Assembly (NCBI GenBank): GCA_027858145.1
Contig: JAQIDF010000402.1
Location: 1 to 5,036 of the forward strand
Length of the DNA: 5,036 nt
Origin: Prolixibacteraceae bacterium
GTDB taxonomy: Bacteria; Bacteroidota; Bacteroidia; Bacteroidales; Prolixibacteraceae
Reading direction: 5' to 3'
Shown here: positions 1-4,907 of the stretch, in pieces
Layout of the letters: each line of letters starts with the position of its first letter
Position numbering within the stretch: the stretch's first letter is position 1
Made by a program: the position numbers and the translations under genes
Notes under the pieces: generated by a model
What the model was told of the DNA's origin: nothing
Database searches by the model: none
Seen by the model: only the letters and a program-made list of their open reading frames with translations

Positions 1-119
1 TGTGTATAATTCATAAGGGTTTCAGAGGTTTTCGAGCAGCATCACCCGCATCAATTTTGGGTGGTAACTTGATAGGTTTGAAGCCCGCAATCCCTTACGA
101 AATCATACACTAACCGTTA
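1..119 (+). other. attC-like integron recombination site, left end cut by window start
   Basis: This is an imperfect palindrome that brings together 1-19 (TGTGTATAATTCATAAGGG) and 92-111. The reverse complement of the right arm is AGTGTATGATTTCGTAAGGG, so the arms pair with two mismatches and one extra T, which resembles the extrahelical bases of attC sites. The right end is CTAACCGTTA, with the GTT of an R' core at 116-118. The AAC of the matching R'' box would lie about four bases before position 1. The inner part holds CCCGCAATCC (84-93), which recurs exactly in the third site (5001-5010). A minor internal hairpin is possible around 47-67. This site would belong to the cassette upstream of the window. 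The call rests on architecture and on its match to the two complete sites. Confidence 0.72.
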
Positions 120-1072
120 TGGGCAAGTTTAAGAAAGACCGCAAGATATATAAGTTTATGATAAATAAAGCGTTGCTTATAATAATTATCCTTACTTCAC
201 TAAACGGATTAAGTCAGGAGAATAGCTCACTTTTCATTGAGAATTCCCTTAATGGTCTCTATGATGGTTATAGAGAAATTCATTCAGATAACAGTATTGC
301 AAAATATAATAATATTGATTTCTCCCATTTATGGCTTCAGACTGAGAATAAACTAATATTCGGATTTATTGGAAAAAATTATCAAAGACTTCAAATCAAA
401 TTTATTTCAATCATAAAAGACTCCTCTGACAATCAAAACTACAGAGTATTTGGGAAAAGTAAAGTAAATCAAAATGTATGTGATTTTCAGGGTACAATTA
501 GAATTACAGAAATACATTTAGTTGACCACTCAGAATTTCCAGACAATAAATGTGGTATGATTGTTTACGACTTTGAATTTTTTGAAAACCCACAGCAATC
601 ACATGTTGGTGTATTTAAAGGTAAAGGTGTTTCATATTGGTATCAAGATTCTAAAAATCAAATTAAATATGATGACCTCTTAAAAGGTGCTGATGGTTTT
701 CGGAATAATCAGTTCGTAGGAATTTGGATAGAGTATGGAACATCAAATTCAAAAATCTGCAACTGGGGTGATTATAGAATCCCAATGTCTGGTGAGTTAG
801 GTCAAGGAGCGGGTGAGTTTATACCAAATAAAAAATATAAAGATTATGGTTGGGAGAACTTTCTTGATGCCTACTTTTATGGAGATAAAGAAAAAAGAGA
901 AAAAGCACAAAAGATTGAAAATCAAACATGGTGGAAGTAAAAACCAGCCCATAACAATGTGTAAATTTAAAAGCGGGCTCAGTGGTATGCCAGCAGCGGT
1001 TTTCCGCTCATTCTCTCGTTCGTATGCGGACAGAGAACCACACGCAAATCCGCTTCAAAACTTACACTAACG
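117..1072 (+). mobile_element. Integron-type gene cassette 1 (single ORF plus attC-like site)
   Basis: The unit runs from the TT of the core GTTATGGGC (116-124) to the G of the next core at 1072, about 956 bp. It holds one + strand gene followed directly by an attC-like site, the standard cassette arrangement. The first nine bases, GTTATGGGC, are the exact reverse complement of GCCCATAAC (947-955) at the left edge of its own attC-like site. That is expected if the cassette circularises and rebuilds a fully paired attC. No integrase is in the window, so the array could be an integrase-less cluster or part of a longer integron. Confidence 0.72.
158..940 (+). CDS. Secreted protein of unknown function (cassette-borne)
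   Basis: I do not recognise a function. The 260-residue product begins with a short N-region and a hydrophobic stretch (MINKALLIIIILTSLNGLSQ), a plausible signal peptide, so export is likely. The mature part is rich in aromatic and charged residues. It includes a segment around FQGTIRIT and a later stretch with VFKGKG, ICNWGDYR and GAGEF, which I associate from memory with an uncharacterised Bacteroidota protein family. The frame is open back to an ATG at 119, but that ATG lies inside the cassette core GTTATGGGC and would put 13 charged residues before the signal peptide. I therefore prefer 158, although 119 remains possible. The stop lies seven bases before the attC-like site, as is usual for cassette genes. 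There are no membrane segments beyond the signal and no visible catalytic motif. Confidence 0.75.
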   Translation: MINKALLIIIILTSLNGLSQENSSLFIENSLNGLYDGYREIHSDNSIAKYNNIDFSHLWLQTENKLIFGFIGKNYQRLQIKFISIIKDSSDNQNYRVFGKSKVNQNVCDFQGTIRITEIHLVDHSEFPDNKCGMIVYDFEFFENPQQSHVGVFKGKGVSYWYQDSKNQIKYDDLLKGADGFRNNQFVGIWIEYGTSNSKICNWGDYRIPMSGELGQGAGEFIPNKKYKDYGWENFLDAYFYGDKEKREKAQKIENQTWWK

Positions 1073-1075
1073 TTA
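947..1075 (+). other. attC-like integron recombination site ending cassette 1
   Basis: The left R''-like edge is GCCCATAAC (947-955), followed by arm 958-976 (TGTGTAAATTTAAAAGCGG). The right arm is 1050-1068, whose reverse complement is AGTGTAAGTTTTGAAGCGG; 15 of 19 positions match. The right edge is ACTAACGTTA with the R' core GTT at 1072-1074. From AAC (953) to GTT (1074) the site is 122 bp, the same as the third site. The middle is not conserved with the other sites except for a variant of their shared motif just before the right arm (CACGCAAATCC, 1041-1051). Known attC sites have this form: short conserved ends, imperfectly paired arms and a variable central loop. Confidence 0.75.
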
Positions 1076-1157
1076 GCATTCAGTGGAAAAAAACTCAGCA
1101 ACAGCATGAAACAGCAACAAAAACAGACAAATAAAAATGAATATTAACAATTAAAAA

Positions 1158-1164
1158 AGAAGGA
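1158..1164 (+). promoter_or_regulatory. Shine-Dalgarno-like site before the T9SS partner gene
   Basis: AGAAGGA lies five bases before the ATG at 1170 and supports that start. Bacteroidota genes often lack such a motif, so its presence is mildly notable. Confidence 0.55.
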
Positions 1165-1169
1165 TAAAA

Positions 1170-1679
1170 ATGAGACACAAAAAGTTAAAATTAAGTGCCG
1201 TAATTTTGTTAGGTCTTGGACTGACAGGATTACAAGCACAGACGATATATGTAAAAGAAAGTAGCAGCACACAAACCGCATATACTTTGAGTAATATACA
1301 AAAAATGAGTTTTTCATCAGGAAATCTCACAGTAACCAAAACCGACAATAGTAGCAATGTATATGCATTGAACGATTTGCGGTATCTGAATTTTTCAGAT
1401 GTTTTAACAGACTTACAGGAAGACTTATCAGTTCAAAACCAAATATTAAAAATTTATCCTAACCCTATTGGTGATATACTGAACATTGATTTAACAGGAA
1501 TGCCTGCAACAGAAGGAACACTGAGCATACTCAACTTTGAAGGCAAAACCATGTTAAGCCGTCAAGTAAATAATGAAAGCATACTTTCATTAAACATTAG
1601 TAGTTTGCCGACAGGTATTTACTTATGCCAATATGCAAACACAACAGGAATTAAAACAGTAAAAATTATTAAACAATAA
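1170..1679 (+). CDS. Secreted protein with C-terminal T9SS (type A) sorting domain
   Basis: The 169-residue product has a signal peptide (about residues 1-23, ending GLQAQ). Next comes a short region with two similar units, AYTLSNIQKMSF (37-48) and VYALNDLRYLNF (64-75). The C-terminal domain from about residue 94 has the hallmarks of the type IX secretion sorting domain: IYPNP (95-99), GIY (149-151) and a basic tail KTVKIIKQ. Such proteins are exported by Sec, carried over the outer membrane by the Por system and released or anchored at the cell surface. The gene ends 17 bases before the variable-protein gene, so the two are probably co-transcribed. Its N-terminal module has a vague similarity to residues 31-57 of that protein. 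A role as surface partner or anchor of the variable protein is an inference. No enzymatic motif is visible. Confidence 0.85.
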   Translation: MRHKKLKLSAVILLGLGLTGLQAQTIYVKESSSTQTAYTLSNIQKMSFSSGNLTVTKTDNSSNVYALNDLRYLNFSDVLTDLQEDLSVQNQILKIYPNPIGDILNIDLTGMPATEGTLSILNFEGKTMLSRQVNNESILSLNISSLPTGIYLCQYANTTGIKTVKIIKQ

Positions 1680-1682
1680 ACA

Positions 1683-1688
1683 AGGAGG
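1683..1688 (+). promoter_or_regulatory. Strong Shine-Dalgarno site of the variable-protein gene
   Basis: AGGAGG sits eight bases before the ATG at 1697. It is a near-consensus ribosome binding site, which fixes the start codon and suggests good translation of the variable protein. Confidence 0.65.
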
Positions 1689-1696
1689 ACAAAATT

Positions 1697-2518
1697 ATGA
1701 AAACAATAAATACCATAAAAAAAGTATCATTAGCAACACTTTTAACTTTCTTCTTATCATTTTCGTCTGTCTTTGCCCAAAACGACATGATGTATATAAT
1801 GAAAAGTGGTTCAGTAGTAGGTCAGTACAATGTAAATACAGAGGTTGACAGCGTAATATTCTATAAGCCAACAATCGATGAAACAACAAATGGAACATTT
1901 ACCGATACACGTGATGGAAACGAATACAATTGGGTAAAAATAGGCGACCAGGTATGGATGGCAGAAAACTTAAAGTATTTGCCAAGCGTAGTCAGACCCG
2001 GTACAGCTTCGCTAACAACTCCTTATTATTATGTTTACGGTTACAATGGTACAAATGTAACAGATGCCAAAGCAATAGCCAATTACACTACCTATGGCGT
2101 ATTATATAACTGGACAGCTGCCATGAATGGCGAAACGAGTAGCACAGTCAACCCTAGCGGGGTGCAAGGTGTATGCCCAACAGGCTGGCATTTGCCAAGC
2201 GATGCCGAGTGGACAGAATTGACCGACTATTTAGGCGTAAGTATAGCTGGTGACAAACTAAAAGAAACCGGGACAACACATTGGACAAGTCTTAATACTG
2301 GTGCAACCAACGAAACCGGCTTTACAGCCCTTCCGGGTGGCCGCCGTGACGATGATGGTACGTTCGTCAGTATTGGCGACGGCGGTATCTGGTGGAGTGC
2401 TACTGAGAGCGGTACCTATTACGCCTGGTACCGGTCCGTGAGCTACAGAGGTAGCAGTGTAACCAGAAACCGCTACAGTAAGGAGTTGGGCTATTCTGTC
2501 CGTTGTGTAAGGGATTAG
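1697..2518 (+). CDS. DGR variable protein, FISUMP/C-type-lectin-like, secreted
   Basis: The 273-residue product has a signal peptide (1-28, cleavage near VFAQ). A short module follows (31-57, MMYIMKSG to VDSVIFYKP), then a FISUMP (Fibrobacter succinogenes major paralogous) domain: GTFTDTRDGNEYNWV (66-80), VWMAENL (86-92), YGVLYNW (133-139), GVCPTGWHLPSDAEW (158-172), WWSATE (232-237) and SVRCVRD (267-273). This family has a formylglycine-enzyme/C-type-lectin-like fold and is a common DGR target in Bacteroidota. Residues 209-273 are encoded by the VR. Against the TR, 24 of these residues differ through changes at TR adenines, while the WW, AW and C-terminal core residues are fixed. The likely role is binding of varied ligands at or outside the cell surface. 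The ligand cannot be read from sequence. The protein has no lipobox and no T9SS sorting tail, so surface display may depend on the neighbouring protein. Confidence 0.93.
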   Translation: MKTINTIKKVSLATLLTFFLSFSSVFAQNDMMYIMKSGSVVGQYNVNTEVDSVIFYKPTIDETTNGTFTDTRDGNEYNWVKIGDQVWMAENLKYLPSVVRPGTASLTTPYYYVYGYNGTNVTDAKAIANYTTYGVLYNWTAAMNGETSSTVNPSGVQGVCPTGWHLPSDAEWTELTDYLGVSIAGDKLKETGTTHWTSLNTGATNETGFTALPGGRRDDDGTFVSIGDGGIWWSATESGTYYAWYRSVSYRGSSVTRNRYSKELGYSVRCVRD

Positions 2519-2520
2519 AA
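2321..2520 (+). repeat. DGR variable repeat (VR)
   Basis: This aligns without gaps to 3370-3569 (constant offset 1049). Of 36 mismatches, 33 have A in the TR: 21 became G, 8 T and 4 C. The TR segment contains 72 adenines by hand count, so about 46% are changed. The three others, at 2449, 2493 and 2517, are A in the VR and T in the TR. The first 21 bases are identical, starting TTTACAGCCCTTCCGGG, and homology ends abruptly upstream of 2321 and after 2520. The VR runs to the stop codon: TAG at 2516-2518 corresponds to TTG in the TR. Confidence 0.97.
2479..2516 (+). other. Constant 3' end of VR, probable initiation-of-mutagenic-homing (IMH) segment
   Basis: After the last changed TR adenine (2478), VR and TR agree for 38 bases except at 2493 (A in VR, T in TR). 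In characterised DGRs the 3' end of the VR carries the IMH element, which directs cDNA integration and differs slightly from its TR counterpart (IMH*). This segment (TR equivalent 3528-3565), with its internal mismatch and the further mismatch at 2517, fits that role. The exact functional limits cannot be read from sequence. Confidence 0.6.
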
Positions 2521-2561
2521 TTTATTTGATTCATTTGACTATTTGATTTATTTGTTTATTT
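2521..2561 (+). repeat. T-rich degenerate short repeat downstream of VR
   Basis: ATTTG occurs at 2524, 2533, 2541 and 2550, spaced 9, 8 and 9 bases, within an almost pure A/T tract that starts right after the VR. It carries no gene. It may be simple-sequence drift or an easily melted zone next to the homing site. Several TTTG boxes resemble parts of Bacteroidota promoters, but no convincing -7/-33 pair is seen. Confidence 0.5.
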
Positions 2562-2585
2562 CCGCGAAGCGGTCGAATTTTTTTT
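2562..2585 (+). terminator. Small hairpin followed by T-tract after the variable-protein gene
   Basis: CCGCGAAGCGG (2562-2572) can form a 4-bp CCGC/GCGG stem with a GAA loop, followed within a few bases by eight T. This could be a weak intrinsic terminator. It could also be the hairpin that many DGRs carry just downstream of the VR, which helps retrohoming. It is shorter in the stem and farther from the VR (about 42 bases) than characterised examples, so neither role is certain. Confidence 0.4.
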
Positions 2586-2586
2586 C

Positions 2587-2599
2587 ACCCCGTTAGATA
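2587..2599 (+). repeat. Left 13-bp inverted repeat flanking the GIY-YIG gene
   Basis: ACCCCGTTAGATA is the perfect reverse complement of 2845-2857. Its last base is the A of the GIY-YIG start codon. Pairing does not extend at either end. Confidence 0.85.
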
Positions 2600-2859
2600 T
2601 GAGTTATTTTTACGTATATGTTTTAAAGAGCGAAAAAGACGGCAATAATTACGTTGGCTTCACAGGTGATTTAAGGAAAAGATTAATTGAACATGAAAAA
2701 GGCTTGGTTAAATCAACAGCAAATCGTCGACCACTCAAGCTTATTTATTTTGAGGGGTGCTTAAGTCAATATGATGCAACTAAAAGAGAAAAATATCTAA
2801 AAACATCTTGGGGAAAGAGATATATTAAAAGCAGGCTGATTAATTATCTAACGGGGTAA
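2599..2859 (+). CDS. Small GIY-YIG nuclease-domain protein (UvrC-N / URI-like)
   Basis: The 86-residue product is a stand-alone GIY-YIG domain. YVY (5-7) and YVG (18-20) form the GIY and YIG strands. LRKRLIEH (25-32) supplies the conserved Arg (R28) and His (H32), and KREKYLK (62-68) supplies the metal-binding Glu (E64). The ending SWGKRYIKSRLINYL is typical of the small Bacteroidota proteins often annotated as excinuclease ABC subunit C-like. The length is normal for this stand-alone type. The catalytic residues are intact, so it may cut or nick DNA or RNA, but the substrate is unknown. It lies between the variable-protein gene and avd, and a perfect 13-bp inverted repeat coincides with its start codon and its last codons. 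This suggests a self-contained inserted unit. No Shine-Dalgarno site is evident. The next gene starts two bases after its stop. Confidence 0.88.
   Translation: MSYFYVYVLKSEKDGNNYVGFTGDLRKRLIEHEKGLVKSTANRRPLKLIYFEGCLSQYDATKREKYLKTSWGKRYIKSRLINYLTG
2845..2857 (+). repeat. Right 13-bp inverted repeat flanking the GIY-YIG gene
   Basis: TATCTAACGGGGT encodes the final Leu-Thr-Gly of the nuclease and the first base of its stop codon. It pairs perfectly with 2587-2599. Its GGGG (2853-2856) is also five bases before the avd ATG and might serve as a poor ribosome binding site. Confidence 0.85.
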
Positions 2860-2861
2860 AA

Positions 2862-3203
2862 ATGGCACAGTATAACGAACTTCCTGTTTATAAAGCAACT
2901 TATGATTTGCTTTTAGCGATATTCCAATTTACAAAAGAATTTAGCAAGGAATATAAATATACGGTAGGCGAGAGTTTGAAGAAAGAAACGATAGAACTGC
3001 TTACATTGATATATCGTGCCAATACTAGGCATCAAAAAGCTGATGTGCTTCAAATAGCACGAGAGCAAATAGAGATAATTCGTTTGCTTATACGTGTAAT
3101 GAAAGACATGAAGCAAATAAGCCTTGAAAAATTTGTGAAAATAAATCAGGAAGTCGAGAATGTTTCAAAACAACTAAGCGGATGGCAAAAAAGTCAAAAA
3201 TAA
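2862..3203 (+). CDS. avd: DGR accessory protein bAvd (four-helix bundle)
   Basis: The 113-residue all-helical protein opens with LPVYKATYDLLLAIFQFT, then YKYTVGESLKKE, continuing to a helix with IIRLLIRVMKDMKQIS and a last helix FVKINQEVENVSKQLSGW. This pattern matches the Avd proteins of Bacteroidota DGRs, which belong to the 23S-rRNA-intervening-sequence-like four-helix-bundle family. Characterised Avd forms a basic pentamer that binds the RT and the TR RNA and is needed for mutagenic retrohoming. The position just upstream of TR and RT is the classic DGR order. Many Lys and Arg residues fit nucleic-acid binding. The start at 2862 follows the preceding stop by two bases, implying translational coupling. 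Length and ends look complete. Confidence 0.92.
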   Translation: MAQYNELPVYKATYDLLLAIFQFTKEFSKEYKYTVGESLKKETIELLTLIYRANTRHQKADVLQIAREQIEIIRLLIRVMKDMKQISLEKFVKINQEVENVSKQLSGWQKSQK

Positions 3204-3369
3204 AAGTTTTCCGCCAGAGTTTGGCAAGCCATGGTTTGCTGGAGCGAGCAATTTTAAATCCGGTAGCCCGCTGGCATTGTAAATACCTGCAATACCCAAA
3301 ACAGGTTTTTGTTAGCTATAAAAGATTGTATTGCCTGCAAATGGTGGTGCAACAAATTAAGTGGTTACT
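3204..3369 (+). other. Non-coding spacer between avd and TR with potential RNA structure
   Basis: I see no credible gene here. The stretch contains a near-perfect 16-base palindrome, GCAAGCCATGGTTTGC (3224-3239). It also has a 7-bp stem pairing GCAATAC (3289-3295) with GTATTGC (3328-3334), which encloses a smaller CAAAA/TTTTG stem (3297-3301 with 3307-3311). CCTGCAA occurs twice (3286-3292, 3334-3340). In characterised DGRs the RNA flanking the TR is part of the RT/Avd-bound template. By analogy this spacer is likely the 5' part of the TR RNA. Its last bases (from about 3346) still resemble the variable-protein gene upstream of its VR. Confidence 0.55.
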
Positions 3370-3569
3370 TTTACAGCCCTTCCGGGTGGCAACCGTAACA
3401 ATAATGGAACATTCAACAATATTGGCAACAACGGTAACTGGTGGAGTGCTACTGAGAACAATACCAATAACGCCTGGAACCGGAACATGAACTACAATAA
3501 TAGCAATGTAAACAGAAACAACAACAATAAGGAGTTGGGCTTTTCTGTCCGTTGTGTAAGGGATTTGAA
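3370..3569 (+). repeat. DGR template repeat (TR)
   Basis: This is the invariant template for the VR at 2321-2520. In the VR reading frame it is dominated by Asn: 24 AAC/AAT codons, of which 23 are replaced in the VR, plus one ATG changed to GTG. AAY codons are the typical design because adenine mutagenesis at their first two positions reaches many residues and never creates a stop. Fixed blocks include GGTGGAGTGCTACTGAG (3440-3456) and AAGGAGTTGGGC (3529-3540). The frame runs on past the TR, since its TTG stands where the VR has TAG; I regard this as non-coding template. The TR RNA presumably comes from the same transcript as avd and RT. Confidence 0.96.
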
Positions 3570-3578
3570 GGAAAACAC

Positions 3579-3608
3579 AGCCACGGGGATTATTTCCCTG
3601 TGGCTTTT
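3579..3608 (+). terminator. Terminator-like hairpin between TR and RT
   Basis: AGCCACGGGGA (3579-3589) pairs with TCCCTGTGGCT (3595-3605) in an 11-bp stem with one G-T wobble (3585/3599). The loop is five bases, and the 3' side runs into TTTT (3605-3608). It looks like an intrinsic terminator with a short U-tract, 16 bases before the RT start codon. It could set the 3' end of the TR RNA and limit RT expression, act as a structural element of the TR RNA, or be the old terminator of the gene copy from which the TR arose. Confidence 0.6.
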
Positions 3609-3623
3609 ATAAAAAAACAAAGA

Positions 3624-4880
3624 ATGGAGCAACTCAATTTGTTTTCAGAAATAGACAGGGATAAAATTACGCTCGATTTGTTTCAGGCTTATTTTGATGC
3701 GCGTAAAAACAAGCGGAATACCATCAATGCCCTTGCTTTTGAAAAACATCTGGAAGCAAATTTATTTGCTTTAGCCAGTGAGATTATTGAACGCAAATAC
3801 ACACCAAAACCAAGTATTTGCTTTATTGTTGATAAACCTGTAAAACGTGAGATTTTTGCAGCCGATTTTCGCGACAGGGTAATACACCATTTCATTTACA
3901 ATTACATTTCGCCCATTTTTGAGAAATCATTTATTAACGATAGTTATAGCTGTAGAAAAGGCAAAGGAACGCATTACGGCATAAAACGTATTGACCATTT
4001 TATACGCTCGTGTTCGCAAAACTATTCAAAAGACTGTTACATTCTAAAGCTCGACATCAAAGGTTATTTTATGGCAATGAACAAGACTTTGTTGTTTGAC
4101 AAAGTCAAGAATGAATTAATCCGTAATAAAAACAAAGTCGATTTTGATTTGGAACTTGTGCTTTATCTTATTGAAAAAACCATATTCAATGACCCAAAAG
4201 TAAATTGCATAATCAAAGGCAAAAAAGAAGATTGGAGCGGTTTGCCAAAAACAAAGAGTTTATTTCATGCACAGCATAATTGTGGTTTACCGATAGGCAA
4301 TTTAACCTCTCAATTGTTTGGCAATATTTACATGAACGGATTTGACCATTGGGTTAAACAAGAATTAGGAATAAAACATTATGGGAGGTATGTTGATGAT
4401 TTTGTATTGATACACGAAAGTAAATACTATTTGCAATCAATAATACCAAAACTTTCAGACTATTTATTTTCTACTTTAAAACTGACATTGCACCCCGATA
4501 AAATTTATTTACAGCATTATAGCAAAGGTGTTAAATACCTTGGCGCAGTAATCAAGCTACATAAAACATACATAGCCAACCGCACCAAAGGAAACTTTTA
4601 CAATGCCATAGAAAAGCAAAACCAAATAGCCCGAGACCACAAACCGACAAAAGAAGAACAACAAGCCTTCCAAAGCAGTATGAACTCGTATTTAGGCATA
4701 ATGAAACATTACAAAAGCTACAAACTAAGAAAACAAATGATTTTGAAGAACCTGAGTGCTTGGTGGTGGAATCATGTTTACCCCGTTGGATATGAGAAGT
4801 TTGTTATGAAGCGAAAAGTTGTAAAAAAGCTTTATCCTACGGGCGGAATTTATCGGGCGGAATATGTAAATTTGAAATGA
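3624..4880 (+). CDS. DGR reverse transcriptase
   Basis: The 418-residue product is a single-domain retron/DGR-type RT. The fingers include KREIFAADFRDRVIHH (74-89, RT2). Motif A is LKLDIKGYF (141-149, catalytic D144). Motif B is GLPIGNLTSQLFGN (221-234), with the IGxxxSQ form typical of DGR enzymes. The catalytic box is YGRYVDD (253-259; D258, D259), and YLG (305-307) marks the RT7 region. A basic, aromatic C-terminal thumb follows, without endonuclease or maturase domains. The enzyme should copy the TR RNA into cDNA, misincorporating opposite adenines, in complex with bAvd. ATG 3624 is preferred because the reading frame upstream runs into the hairpin and the TR itself and has only a TTG start. 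The upstream Shine-Dalgarno match is weak. All catalytic residues are intact, so activity is plausible. Confidence 0.96.
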   Translation: MEQLNLFSEIDRDKITLDLFQAYFDARKNKRNTINALAFEKHLEANLFALASEIIERKYTPKPSICFIVDKPVKREIFAADFRDRVIHHFIYNYISPIFEKSFINDSYSCRKGKGTHYGIKRIDHFIRSCSQNYSKDCYILKLDIKGYFMAMNKTLLFDKVKNELIRNKNKVDFDLELVLYLIEKTIFNDPKVNCIIKGKKEDWSGLPKTKSLFHAQHNCGLPIGNLTSQLFGNIYMNGFDHWVKQELGIKHYGRYVDDFVLIHESKYYLQSIIPKLSDYLFSTLKLTLHPDKIYLQHYSKGVKYLGAVIKLHKTYIANRTKGNFYNAIEKQNQIARDHKPTKEEQQAFQSSMNSYLGIMKHYKSYKLRKQMILKNLSAWWWNHVYPVGYEKFVMKRKVVKKLYPTGGIYRAEYVNLK

Positions 4881-4907
4881 AAGAAAAATAGCATGACAAA
4901 CCACCGA

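Larger units (their letters stand above)
1697..4880 (+). mobile_element. Diversity-generating retroelement (variable protein, avd, TR, RT)
   Basis: All the defining parts are present on one strand: a target gene with a C-terminal variable repeat (2321-2520), a bAvd accessory gene (2862-3203), a template repeat (3370-3569) and a reverse transcriptase with DGR-type motifs (3624-4880). The VR-TR differences are almost entirely at TR adenines (33 of 36), which is diagnostic of DGR activity. A GIY-YIG gene lies between the target and avd and is not a usual DGR part. The T9SS gene at 1170 probably belongs to the same transcript. Confidence 0.96.

Noticed and set aside
813..1070. 85-residue open frame overlapping the end of the cassette 1 gene and the attC-like site
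   Set aside because: It is a shadow of the secreted-protein gene in another frame, extended through the palindromic site.
1106..1147. 13-codon open frame before the T9SS partner gene (rich in Lys and Gln)
   Set aside because: It has no ribosome binding site and is low-complexity A-rich sequence. It could be a leader peptide, but nothing supports that.
1151..1357. Reverse-strand open frames here and at 1695-1898, 2913-3116, 3689-3895 and 4725-4922
   Set aside because: All lie antisense to well-supported genes and show no recognisable domain or start signal.
1170..1679. Second variable repeat in the T9SS partner gene
   Set aside because: I looked for TR-like blocks (for example GGTGGAGTGC or AAGGAGTTGGG) and found none, so only one VR is present in the window.
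2521..2598. Possible Bacteroidota promoter in the TTTG-rich tract after the VR
   Set aside because: The TTTG boxes come from a simple repeat. No TAnnTTTG box with a correctly spaced upstream TTTG was found.
3182..3490. 102-residue open frame from the end of avd into the TR
   Set aside because: It overlaps avd out of frame and runs through the spacer and TR in another frame. Its composition is not protein-like.
3361..3612. Open frame across the TR encoding an Asn-rich peptide of 83 residues
   Set aside because: It is the template repeat read in the VR frame. Its length comes from the design of TR (no stops) and it has no proper start or ribosome binding site.
3552..3623. N-terminal extension of the RT from a TTG codon inside the TR
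   Set aside because: It would translate the TR end and the hairpin. The ATG at 3624 gives a normal DGR-RT N-terminus.
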